Source: Chytridium lagenaria
Taxonomy: Eukaryota; Chytridiomycota; Chytridiomycetes; Chytridiales; Chytridiaceae
Reading direction: 5' to 3'
Length of the DNA stretch: 64,000 nt
Assembly (NCBI GenBank): GCA_025449115.1
Contig: JAHLKC010000002.1
Coordinates: 62,001 to 126,000, forward strand
Shown here piece by piece: positions 1 through 10,517 of this stretch; within the stretch, counting starts at the first letter, position 1, and each line of letters starts with the position of its first letter. The translations under genes were made by a program, and so were the position numbers. Under the pieces are notes generated by a model. The model saw only the letters and a program-made list of their open reading frames with translations. It was not told where the DNA came from and did no database searches.

Positions 1-36
1 CAACTATATCAGCCAGAGAGGCAAAAAGAATCCCAC

Positions 37-266
37 CTCTCATGCACACCATCCCAAACTTTATCAGTAGCCTGCACATCCTCCTTTTGCTCCTTGGTCG
101 CAAATGTGTTCCACCACACTTGGGCGATCTTGTACGAAAGGTATATGGACAGCCCAAGCTGCAGAACATACAGTCTCCTAAAGAACAAAAAGATGGGATC
201 CGCCATACGGGCACTGGCTGACCAAGGCTTCTTTTGGAGAACAGCTGGAGTGGTGGGAGAGCTCAT
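37..266 (-). CDS. ABC1/ADCK-type atypical kinase, first exon only (partial)
   Basis: First exon of a gene that continues past the left edge. It starts at the ATG at 266 and ends at a probable donor (AG|GTGGGA) near 37; beyond it the frame soon stops. The 76 or so residues contain a hydrophobic, Tyr-rich stretch (LQLGLSIYLSYKIAQVW) and then KVWDGVHER. That layout resembles the segment just before the KxGQ motif of the ABC1/ADCK (UbiB-like) family, where a membrane-proximal helix is followed by a 'W..xHE' block. Known members are atypical kinases or ATPases of mitochondria or plastids linked to ubiquinone and lipid homeostasis. The catalytic part is not in the window, so the assignment rests on this short N-terminal similarity and is tentative. 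Confidence 0.4.
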
Positions 267-642
267 GACACCTGGAATTCCAAAAGGTATGCCTGATGGA
301 GAAGAGGAATGCGATTGTAAAAGGATTCGACGTCACTGATAAAAGGATGGAGACGAGATCGGTGGACAATTTCTCCGCTTTCCCCGCTTTCAAAAAAAGC
401 GGTCGTTATAGTGTAATTACATAAGAAAAGGTACGGATGTATAGCCTGAAACTGAGAAAGTACTTTCTCGACGATCATCAAAGAAAGTCCTTACCATGCA
501 TCATTCATATGCCTGAATACTGCATGTTCTGGTACGGTCTTTTTTTTTTTCATCGCATTCAACATTACACATTATCTTTCAAGGTGGTGAGGTGGCCTGA
601 ATTGTCAGCATTTAGTATAAAAATCAAGTCAAAACAAAAGAA
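267..642. other. Divergent intergenic region between the ABC1-like gene and the reductase gene
   Basis: About 376 bp separate two genes transcribed away from each other. It must hold both promoters. I see a T-rich run around 540-551 and AT-rich sequence just before the ATG at 643, but no clear TATA box or RNA gene. Confidence 0.5.
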
Positions 643-2278
643 ATGACGACCTCGTCCACCTCCAACACATCTTCACAGCCGATAACGACAGAAGTCTATC
701 AGCATGCTCAATATGAAGTCGAGCGATCACCAAAGCCACAGTCTTTTGTATCCTCCTCAGGACACGAGAAGACCTCTTTTGCCTCTGCGCAAAACGAGTT
801 TGAAGCCCCACACACATCAACAACGTCAGATTACCCTAATGCCATATACGAAACTGAAAAACCGCCAACTTCTGCTCAATACGAGGTCGATAAACCTTCT
901 TCATCAGCTCAATATGAGTCCCCAGGAACAGTCCCACCTTCTCCCGCCATATCCTCCCTCCCATCAAGAAGCATCAGCGTCCCTGCAACACCCAAAAACT
1001 CAGCCTCCTCCCTCCCCACCTCTCTCCGCGGTCATCCAACATCCAATCCTTCCTCTCCTTACTTCTACGAGACCTCCTCAAATTTCCCAACACCCTCCCG
1101 TCTTCCCCAGCATACGCCCGCCTCGCCTAACATCCGCGACTCGGGAGTGAGTTTCCGTCCACCCACCGACGAAGACGAACGTTCAGTTGTTTTAATAACC
1201 GGCTGTTCGCGTGGCAGCATTGGCTATTCGCTCATGATCGCGATGGCCTCAAAAGGGTGTAGGGTTTTTGGAACGGTCCGTGATGCACGGCAAATTACAG
1301 AGCTTTCAAAGACGCTGCATCATGTTGTGTTGGGACAGAAAGGATCGATAGAGATCGTGCCGATGGATGTAACGGACTCGGAGAGCGTGAGGAAGGGTGT
1401 TACTGCAGTAATATTGAGAGCTGGGAAGGTGGATGTCTTGGTGAATAGCGCCGGGGTGGCGTTGAGTGGACCAGTGTCTGAAGTAGATTTGGATGCTTGT
1501 AGAGTCTTGATGGAAACTAATGTTGTGGGGTTGATGGGTGTCATTCAAGAGGTATTTTCTCTATAGTTATGGATTTGATGCTGTAATCTTACATTCCCAT
1601 TCATCACATAGGTTGTTCCGCATATGGTCAGGCGGCGTTCTGGGAAAATCATCAATATGGGAAGTATGGTTGGTTACGTATCCCTTCCGTGGTCTGGAAT
1701 ATATTGCGCAAGCAAAAGTGCAGTTAGAGCTATTACCAGCTCATTGTACGTATCTACATATCTATCCCATTCCCACAAATCTAAACTGAACTTATAGACG
1801 TATGGAACTTATTCCCTTTAACATTCAAGTCTCCCTGGTATGCGCTGGAACTGTCCGAACGAATTTAATCGAGGTAGCTCCTTTGCATATTTCGTACAAA
1901 TCATCTCATTCTACTTGAAAGAATATGCACAAACTCCTCGACCTTCACCAAAGTCGTCGTCCAACCTCCCTCTACGGTGTACTTCGTGACCGCCGGTCCG
2001 CTATGGGCCTCATTGATCCCTCATTCAAAGATTCCGGAATCGGCACTCCAAGCCGTACAGGCACAGATCCAGACGTCTTTGCAGAGGAAATTGCAAACGA
2101 AATCATGAAAGAAGAGATTTCCGGCTCGATTATGGCGGGGAAATGGTGGTGGGTGATTATCATCTTTTTGTGGTTTCCGGAGGCAATGATTGAGTTTGTT
2201 TTGGCATGGAGGTATGGGTTAAAAGCACCGAAAAAGGAGGTGAAAGAGGAAAATTGGGAGAAAAGAAAGGAGAGATAA
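643..2278 (+). CDS. Short-chain dehydrogenase, AYR1-like (1-acyl-dihydroxyacetone-phosphate reductase type)
   Basis: Four exons (643-1551, 1612-1745, 1798-1873, 1922-2278) join in frame to give 491 residues. The first 175 or so residues are a Ser/Pro-rich, probably disordered extension with repeated QYE motifs, which the family normally lacks. The reductase part follows: nucleotide-binding TGCSRGSIG, the NSAG motif in VLVNSAGVA, the catalytic Ser in NMGSMVGY, and YCASK (YxxxK). The C-terminus has a hydrophobic, Trp-rich segment (WWWVIIIFLWF) that could anchor it in a membrane. AYR1-type enzymes use NADPH to reduce 1-acyl-DHAP in ether-lipid and phosphatidic acid synthesis at the ER or lipid droplets. 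The SDR fold is certain; the substrate is inferred from similarity around the active site. No frame break is needed. Confidence 0.8.
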
Positions 2279-2915
2279 ACCTGTTTGTCGTCTGTAGCAG
2301 TTTTGGGTCATCGCGCTGGATTTTCAGCATCTTTTGTAGCAGTGTTGGGTCATCGTGCTGAAATTCAGCATCTTTGTGAGCCTCTATAACATTATTTGTC
2401 AATATTTCTTGCGTCATTTGAAGCGTGTTTGTAATTAGAAGTATAATATGAAAAAACATTTTGAGATACCATGTAATCATTTGTTCAAGAGGGTGTCATT
2501 AATAAGGCTAATAACTTTTTGACTGTCACAAAAAGGTGATTCGGGTGATCCGGCAACGGCATAGAAATGTGCCATGTATCTTTTACTATTTATCTAACAA
2601 AATAAAACCAACTTCAAACAAAAAAACACATGCATGATAGTATAGGAGATATTGACAATGAAACATAGCGGAATAAAGTAGATACCATAATTTAAAAAAA
2701 AACATTTTTCGTGGGTTTAAAAAAACATGTAGATATAAAATATAACATGGGTGGATGGGTGTGAATGTCGATGTTCAGCGTAAAATAATCATAATAAATG
2801 TAAATAAAGTAAAAGGCATAATAGGGTTAGTATAGAAATGTGTTATTTACAGTAAAGGAAAAAGACAATAATTTGAGAAGAGAGATCTGAAATGTGAATA
2901 CTAACCTTTTCAGTA
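2279..2915. other. Convergent intergenic region, AT-rich
   Basis: This 637 bp lies between the 3' ends of the reductase and bZIP genes. It holds a 42 bp tandem repeat at its left end (listed separately), then AT-rich sequence with A-runs. I see no other gene. Confidence 0.5.
2293..2376. repeat. Imperfect 42 bp tandem repeat, two copies
   Basis: Copy 1 (2293-2334) and copy 2 (2335-2376) share TGTAGCAG, TTGGGTCATCG and TTCAGCATCTTT blocks with a few substitutions. The repeat begins 15 bp after the reductase stop codon, so it probably lies in the 3' UTR. The period is a multiple of three, so the minus strand stays open across it, but nothing else supports coding there. Confidence 0.85.
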
Positions 2916-5064
2916 TCAATTCGGGTTCTCATCCTTTCCAAATTCCCTATCCTTCTCTATAATGTCCTCTTCCACTTCATCCCCACCATCATTTCCTCTC
3001 AGCTGAGACGCCCCACTTTCACCACTTTCACCACTTTCCTCATACCCAACACTCGTCATTCCTTGTTGAAGGGCATGATACCTCATCGCTACTTCATGCA
3101 TAGACCGATGAACTTCAGCCAATTGCGTTTCGAGCACAGAGACACGCGTGATGAGTTCTCGTTCACGCATTTGGAGGGCAGTTTTATCGTTCTGCAGCAC
3201 AGCGGCACGGATACGAAGATTAGAGTTTTTCACGTTCGAGATCTTTCATCACAGCCTCAAGTTGTGAGATCTAAATTACATAGTTATAGTCAGTAATAGC
3301 CCAAGCAGCTAGAATATATTAAACTTACCCGAGCATTCTTCCTCTCCCTTGACCTCTTCGCAGCCTCGGTATTTCGTTTCCTCCGTATCAAATCCTTCTC
3401 ATCTTTACTTTTCTCACCCACGTCATTCTTCGGCGTCCCCGACGTCCCCGACGTCGCACCGGAAGCCACTCCGCCTCCTCCATCCTCTTCATCCACAAAA
3501 TCCTCATCCTCCTCCTCCTCCCTTCCCCTAATTTCGGCGTACCTCCACATCAATTGAATTCGTAGATCCCCTCCGTCGCGCGAATGATGCGCTGGGGATG
3601 TCCGAGACGATTGAGGAGGAGGAAACGGGCCGTTGACGCTTCAGAGTGTGTGGGTCGCTGGAATCAGGCGGGGTGTTGTAACGTCATCCGTGGGCAAGCC
3701 CGGCTGGGAAGTGGGATAGATCGAAGTGTGTGTGAGGGCGTGTTATTTCGTGGGTCTAGTGGTCCGGGGAGACGCGTATCGAGACCTGGTGGGACTGAGA
3801 CGCTTTGAAGCGGGGGGTTGTACTTGGGGATGGGATCCATGATAAGAGAGGGCGGTATAATGCAGGAAGGCGTTGTTGAGGATGACGATGCGTGTGAGTT
3901 TGTTAGGGCGGAGGAAGAGGTGGATGACAATGTTGAAGCCTGACCAGCATCATTTGGATAAGGAGAGGTATCTACAGTTGGGCGAAATGATGGGGTGGAA
4001 GATGTCCGACGTGGCTGCTGTAACATGCGTACATAAGGATTTGGTGGCATTTGGTTTGCGAGACCACGCAAATGACCCGCATTGGAAGGCGGGGCAGAGC
4101 GTGGTCTTGGAGTGTCAGTGGATAGGTGCCATTGCCTTCCTCCACTCTCCATGATCCCAACAGGCGGTGTCTCCAGTCCATACGAATTTTGGAAAGAGAG
4201 CGGTATGGGAATCTGCGGTGTGGAAGTTTCCCAAACTAAGTTATCGAAACCAGTTTCTGGTGCTTGAGGGGAGGAAGACGGCAAAGCATTCCGCCCTGTT
4301 CGTGCATGACGGGTGGAAGATGGCCCGGCGTTACGAGGATTAATCATGCTATCAGGCCCTCGTAGGAGTTGGTTTCCGAAAGAGTTTGCGTTGTTGGGTA
4401 AGCCGGCCCGAGGTCCAGATATAATATCCGTTGTGGAAAGGTATCGACGAGCGTCCCAGACTGCGGAGCGTCCCGTGACCGGGTGAGCTGGTATAAGAGA
4501 GGGTGTTCGAATCTCAGATCCGGATGGGATTTTTCAGTAGCTTGCGCCACTGGTAATGGAGAGGAATTCATGGCGCGTAGGGTCTGATTCATCTCTAGTG
4601 GCTGTTGGCATAGGGAAGTTGCTGAATTCTCTGGGGTTTGGTCCAGCCGGTAGGTATCGATGGTCGAGGAATCAAAGATAAATTGGCTAAAGTCTATTGA
4701 CATCAATTTCGAAACAAACGCATTAAGTTAAGCGCAATTAATGGGACTGATTTTTAAAAACCTTTAAACTGTGAAGGTCACAGCGAGTCTTCCTACCTTC
4801 GTAAGCATGTTTCATTAAAAGTGCATCAGTAGCAGTTTCTGAGTACAAACTTCGATCGGCATACTGAAGATTCATCGCCGGATCCTGAGGCGCGCTCGAC
4901 GAAAAGGGATTTCTATTATGCCTATCAACTAAACTCGTTTCAATGCCATGAAAATCCGTCATTCCATCGTGCCGACCGTCTTCATAACTTAAAGAGTTAA
5001 TCCATTCCCCCATCACGTCTGGATTCTGCTGCATAGGGTGCTCTAATGCCTGTCCTGCAGACAT
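2916..5064 (-). CDS. bZIP transcription factor, Gcn4/Cpc1-like basic region (frame broken)
   Basis: The basic region reads RRKRNTEAAKRSRERKN, matching the NxxAAxxSR signature and closely resembling Gcn4/Cpc1, activators of amino-acid biosynthesis. A leucine zipper follows. Upstream lie acidic and Ser/Pro/Gln-rich segments expected of an activation region. Introns are visible at about 4689-4791 and 3272-3330. The frame is broken at least four times. In the zipper, an A5 run (plus-strand T5 at 3226-3230) should be A4 to give the expected ERENSNLR. Others lie at the C-run at 4357-4359, the G-run at 3670-3673 and near 3540. The start at 5064 is the first ATG in the main frame, but an overlapping frame from 5207 may be the true N-terminus or a uORF. 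I favour an intact gene with consensus errors over a pseudogene, because coding character persists on both sides of every break. Confidence 0.75.
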
Positions 5065-5207
5065 AGCTTCTCCATCATTTGTATGTGTTTGAAAGTTAAT
5101 ATCAGGTCGACTATGAGATATGGTGTGTCTCTGCGTGTTTGATTCATTTCTGCGTTAAAGCCGGGGTGAAAAGGTTGGGATAATGACAGGGTATCGTGTT
5201 GAGTCAT
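5043..5207 (-). promoter_or_regulatory. Upstream ORF 2 overlapping the bZIP start codon
   Basis: A 54-codon frame opens with ATG at 5207 and ends with TAG at 5043-5045. It is out of frame with the bZIP ATG at 5064 and overlaps it by about 20 bases. This is the layout of the inhibitory second uORF of mammalian ATF4. Alternatively, given the frameshifts in this gene, its first 25 or so residues could be the real N-terminus of the bZIP protein. Confidence 0.5.
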
Positions 5208-5227
5208 CGGTTTAGTTTCTGAAGAGT

Positions 5228-5311
5228 TCAGCGATATTTCGCGTTTCCTTGTGGTCTACTGAGGCTCGGGCTAGTTCCGTCCGAGCCCGGTGGAGGATGT
5301 GGGTTATCCAT
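5228..5311 (-). promoter_or_regulatory. Upstream ORF 1 in the bZIP leader
   Basis: A 27-codon frame with ATG at 5311 and TGA at 5228-5230 lies upstream of uORF 2 and ends 20 bases before it. Gcn4/Cpc1 mRNAs of fungi carry such short leader ORFs, which control reinitiation during amino-acid starvation. That the leader extends this far is inferred. Confidence 0.45.
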
Positions 5312-8300
5312 GTTTAACGAAAGTTTATCACGGGGCAGTTCTATAATTTATGCGATGTGATGTCGAGGAAGAAAAAATCAAAATATCTAAGACTCATTGG
5401 ATTTAATTGCCAAACCACATTGACGCATTGAATGAGATATGAAAGAGTGCACAACGGCATACTCACGCTATCTTGGCTTCATCAATTGCAATATCTCTTC
5501 TCTGGATCGGATCTGAAAAATTCATATAGGTAGTTAGCATTTTTTTTTAAAAAAATGATGCCTAGCGTCTCTGCGCATCAAAGGCAAGCTCATGAACAGA
5601 TATTTGTAAATGTATAAATTTACCGGAATGGGAGAATAATTTGTTGACGGCTGTCGTTTCTATGTAAAACACTCTTAATTTTGTGGGATGCAAAAATTGG
5701 ACCTGAAAAACTAGAAGATTATAAAACGAGAAGGATATCGAAGGTACGTTATCACATCGCGGATCAGAAAAAAAACTTACATCACATATGTCGGCGATTC
5801 CCCTTTAAGCCCTTTCACGAAAGATTTACGTTCAGGGATTCTCGATACTCGCGCTTCTTCTTCACGATAGTAAATGTTCTACCGAAAGATAAGCGTACGT
5901 GGGGATACGGGTATACGATCCGGATTTACCCGCCTTACGTACCAACTCTATCTTTCCGTGTTGGTGCTTTCGGCGCCGCTGACGAAAGAAATATGACTGC
6001 GCGAGGTGGGGGAGGGGTGGGGGGTTGGGGTTCGTGAGAAGCGCAAGGTAAAAAGATGAAAAAGACTACAAGCGCGAAAAAAAAAAGTTGAGCTAACAAT
6101 ACTGTAAAGAAGATCCCAAAGCTTTTTAGAGATTCAGAAGCTAGGAGATAAATGGCTTGATGGTAAAGGGGTTGTGTGAGATCGGATGGGATACCTTGTG
6201 ATAATGTTTTGAGTAATATTAACTGAGGATGTGGCTTGATCCAGCTGGAATATCAATGAGACACTTTGAAGCAGAGGTAAGCGCACCAGATAACTAGACT
6301 TGAAAGTGCGAAAGAACAGCAACTGCACTCCTCGCCTAAAAATGCCGGAAGCCAAAGCTCAGAGCGACTCAACCACGGACCAAGTCACTATTTCAGACCC
6401 TTTCTCGAGAAGCTGACTGTTGGATCCTAGCTTCCAGCAAAACCAAATTTCAACGTAAACTTGTTTAACTTTTTTCGCCAAAGCCCCAAGCCATGCATAC
6501 ACAATGTCTTTTCCGATGATCGTCCAGCCCGACTAGCTCAGATTGGTGATGAACAGCGAATGGTGTGGAAGGAGGATGCGTGTCCAGCGAGGCGATGAAG
6601 ACCTGTCACTCTTTGTGGTCTGCCGTTAATGCAAGGCTCGGCCTTGTCATGGTCTTTACTCTTTGGTCCTTGGATTCGATCGATCGAGTCGTCACCAAAG
6701 TGTATGACAAACATGACCAAAAATGACTTGGGCGTGTGTTTGTCATAAATAAATGCTTGTCCAACAAAATAAAACCAAATTAGGAAATTCCAGAGAAATA
6801 AATCAATAACTATTACCGTGGGTTAAAGTTAAAACGCGTTAAAAGATAAATATTATTCATCTACGTAATAAATTCAGAGTGCGCAGCCGTCATCAGAATG
6901 TAGGAGTCATATCTTGATCCCTTCATACCTATGAACAACGACAACTTCCTTTTTAGCCGCACGGTGAAAGGCCAGGGTGCAGTGGTAAGCTCCCTTTAGA
7001 GCAGCCCACAGCAACCGGCTTGAAGAAGGGTCAGCACAAGTATCAAAACCCGAGCTACTTCTTCCTCTTCATAGATACTTCTCTGTTGACAACCCTCACC
7101 TTAATTCCAAATCACCCTTTCATACAAAGAACTCTTTATTACTACTTATATCGGTGTTTACACTTCACGTTCACAGCGCGCCAGTTTCCTACAATATGTG
7201 AAGCACGTTGATTCCCTTGTAAATCAACGTCGTTTGCTGCGTAGACGGTAACATACAGTTGATATACCATTCCCCTCTTAATATTTATTAATAAATGCTA
7301 CGCAATTAAGGTCCATTGCGGTGCTGGACATCTTCAAACAAATAGAGTACTGCAGGACAATCCTTTAACGACCTGGGGGGCTGCCAAATGCTGGGTGTAT
7401 TGTTGATCTTCAATAAGGGGGCAATTTCTTTCACCATCCTAGAGCGTACATTTTCGTTACTTGGAGAGAGAAGAGCTTGGAATGTGGTTGCTCAGTGCGG
7501 CCAACCAGTTAGATGTTGTCCATTAATTAATATCATATCGTGGCGTACGCGTCCGGGTTGGTGGTGTGAGGAAATCATATCTTGCAAATTGAGATTGAAA
7601 AGGTCAGTATTGAGGTTCTAATGCTTGACGTCTAAACTGCATACCAACGTTAAGGTGGTGACATCCTTGGCTTAACGTTAAGCCAAGGATGTCACCACCA
7701 CACTCGGCCAACTTTTGCCGTAAGTTTATTCAATATTTCATGCCATCTGGCAAGTATCCTTCCAAGTATTTTGCTGGTGGTAAAACTATTCAATCAACAT
7801 GGACGGCATATGCTGCTGCCATGTTTTTAGTGTCTGTGCCTGCGCCATGCAAAAATATCCAGTTGTCTTTTCTTTGTTGAATGTGGTGACTTCCATAGAG
7901 CGACCATTTACAACTTCTTCCTTCCCCTTTGATGTTACTATCTTTTCTTTTCCAGTTCTCTTTGACTTCCTTTTGCTGGGAATCCAACTTTCTTCACCTC
8001 CTACCTTAATTAATTGGTTAGCACAAATATGGTTCTCCTCAGTGCAGCTGTGTGCATCTCTGTTGTCTTGGACATGCTTCATGGCAAAGCGGATATCCTC
8101 ATCTAATCTTGATTATTGAGACTTTCCCGCCTTCAATCGTTGGACCGGACCCTATATATTAAGGCATTCCGTAACTGTTTTAAAAGCATTTTCAATTGGT
8201 TATGGTGGACGTCCCCTTCAAGATGACAACATACAAAGTGAAAATCACATATGGTTGAAGCGACGAAGAGCATATAAGCCGATGACGTTTATCAAGAGTA

Positions 8301-8743
8301 CTGCGAGTGTGATGTGCATGAATCAGCCAGATTGAGTTTGATGCCCACCAGCTCTTATCACTATCGCTCCTGAGTTGGTGTCGGTCAGCTGTAGTGGCTC
8401 CTCCGGATCACCAGCTATCAGAATGTGGGGGGTTTGCTTTGCCAATGCGACGTCTCCCATTATGGAAGGTGGAAGGATCGACTATGTGTATGGGCATATC
8501 GGAAATTGAAAAAACTTTGGAATCGGCGAAACCCACTTAGAATTTTTAGATAAATATCCATATCATATGCTTGGCATCGAGGAAGGAGAAGGGACGAAAC
8601 GGGAATTCCGTTTTCATTGCGTTTTTTAGAATCCGTTCGTGACGACCATCCAACAGCCTGCCTGTCTGAAACGACTATACTCGCTTGATCCACTGTCTAT
8701 CTAGAGCTCCCTCCTCCATTCGTATCAAAGAAACCTTTCTGCA
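5312..8743. other. Gene-poor region of about 3.4 kb
   Basis: No reading frame here gives a recognisable protein. Frames of 70-118 codons occur (for example 5681-6037 plus and 7786-8082 minus), but they show no domain and no consistent coding character. The stretch holds the bZIP promoter and leader on the left and a 46 bp perfect palindrome at 7654-7699. It could contain decayed mobile DNA, but I found no transposase motif, terminal repeat pair or target-site duplication. Confidence 0.45.
7654..7699. repeat. 46 bp perfect palindrome
   Basis: The sequence from 7654 to 7676 is followed at once by its exact reverse complement from 7677 to 7699, centred on AACGTT with no spacer. Left arm begins GGTGGTGACATCC and the right arm ends GGATGTCACCACC. 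Symmetry stops at 7653/7700. There is no loop and no following T-run, so a terminator is unlikely. Confidence 0.95.
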
Positions 8744-10231
8744 ATGGCACTATCCTTCCGAAATCCAGTCTGGACCAACCTCAGATTCTCAATCGCCCAT
8801 CCTTCCGTAATGAACCAATCTTTATCACAAGCTGGCCCGCAAAGGTTCATCTCCAATGTCCAGCCGACATCAAACCATAAGACTTATCCTGAAAATGAAG
8901 GAGGATATACCTCGAAACAAAATATCCTAGTTTCCATCCTCTCCCCTCAATTGCAACCCATGAGAGCCCTTCCTCCAACAACGCAGAACATGCCGTCTAC
9001 ATGGAGCCCTCTGTTTCTTCCATTGGGCCCATAGGGTCTGGCCTTCGGGGTCGGGCAAACGCTCGCATGGAGCGACAGGAAAGCTGGGGACGACCAAGAG
9101 CGGAATTCGTAAGTTGATTTCCCTTATCGAGTTAGCCATTTATATACCTATGCAGCATACTGAAACCTTTTATCCTCAGCACAACCTCTTCAAATGGAAC
9201 GGCTCAATCCTTTGCAGACAGCGACTCCAGCCCATCATCTCCAACCTCCAACTCCTCCATGCCTTATCTCCGCTTCTAAAACCCTATTTTGGAACCTCAT
9301 TAAATTCCAACACTCACACGCCTCCAAGTTCACTATCTAGAACCTTTGGACAAATGTCACCATCCAGGCCAACTCTCAACATCACCTCGAGACGACATGT
9401 CATTCTTGGAGCAAGCTCTCGGTTTCTTGGAGAGCCCTGCCCTACCACCATGGTCGGAACATGCCAGAGAACGTCCTCCCTTGCCCACCATATCCATCAA
9501 CGCTCCTTGCCAACCTTGGACCAACACGTTGAGTTTCACACACGTAATCTTTTGAGCCTCGGTCATCAATTTCGTCTCGAGCACAATCTCTCTCCCAGCA
9601 GTCATCGTCGCAGCAGGGGCGTTAGATTCCATGACAGCGTTTAAAATAGAAACGACATACAGCAAAGGCGAGTATGATCGTCGCCCTTCTTCCCCAGAAC
9701 CTTTGACGCAATCCGATATCGTCAAGCATCTTCTCTTCCGCTCTTCACTACCGTTGTCCCCGGATATGTCAAGAATTGCAAGCGCAGACGGGTACTTCAA
9801 TCCTCAAAGCATCAAACCTCATCAAACCGCATCCCAATACATGCCCCTATCTCCAACTTTTCAAATTCAACGAGAACTTGTGGGCATAAAACCTCACGCT
9901 CCTGATGTTTTGTCGCCATCCACAAAGTCATCCACAAAGTCATCATCAAAGCTCCAAAACCTTCTTCCCCAAGTTTGGCCTCCATGACTCCTCCTTCGTC
10001 TCCTTTCTTCCCTCTTCGCATCGTCGCCCCGCTGCGTCTCGGGCTCGTTGCTTTCATAGCATCAAGAAGACGTCGCAGGTGGACATTGATGAGGAAGTCG
10101 TTGAAAAACTCGTGAAGGCAGCTTCTGTTTGCGCCAGGGAAGCTGTCATGGGAATGCCATTGACTGATATTGATGGATTGACTCGATGTGAATGTGGTGA
10201 AGCTGAAGTGCCATTTTATCCCTGGTGGTAG
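8744..10231 (+). CDS. Probable fragmented gene, unknown product
   Basis: Coding character moves between frames across this span. There is an ATG at 8744 (MALSFRNPVWTNL...), a plausible intron from GTAAGT near 9110 to CAG at 9179, Ser/Pro-rich stretches, and a convincing helical C-terminus (DIDEEVVEKLVKAASVCARE) ending CECGEAEVPFYPWW before the stop at 10231. No single splicing pattern keeps it open, so frameshifts or a decayed gene must be assumed. I recognise no domain. The minus strand also has long frames (9357-9800), but the plus strand has the better end and splice signals. Confidence 0.35.
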
Positions 10232-10517
10232 AAAAAACACCTTACTTAGCCTCCCTTAAAAGCTTGACCCTCGCCTGCAATCTCCTCTTTATGATTCCTT
10301 AGAAGTAAATGTTTTCAGTGTCGTATGTTTTTTTGATTGTTTATTACGCGGCATACCACTTGGCTTTGTAGACACCCCCCACTTGTATGTTCAAAAAAGC
10401 TAAAGTTATCAGCGTTTTACGGTTGTTAATACCCTCATCATATATAATAAATATACAGGCGTTTGTTTTTAACCTCAAAATATAGTGAGCCACCGTATAT
10501 ATATTATTGGATATTAA

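Noticed and set aside
2160..2480. Minus-strand 106-codon frame with a 14-residue repeat
   Set aside because: It is the translation of the 42 bp repeat in the reductase 3' flank; the frame length results from the period being a multiple of three.
5681..6037. 118-codon plus frame
   Set aside because: Composition is irregular, no domain is visible, and there is no splice or promoter context to support it.
6528..6600. tRNA-like start (GCCCGACTAGCTCAGATTGGT)
   Set aside because: The A-box-like D-arm is there, but no anticodon arm, no GGTTCGA B-box and no acceptor stem partner follows.
7786..8119. Overlapping frames on both strands next to the palindrome, considered as a transposase remnant
   Set aside because: No DDE or other transposase motif could be matched, and no terminal repeats or target-site duplication were found.
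9357..10240. Two long minus frames (147 and 142 codons)
   Set aside because: They mirror the plus-strand gene, which has a better C-terminus and intron signals.
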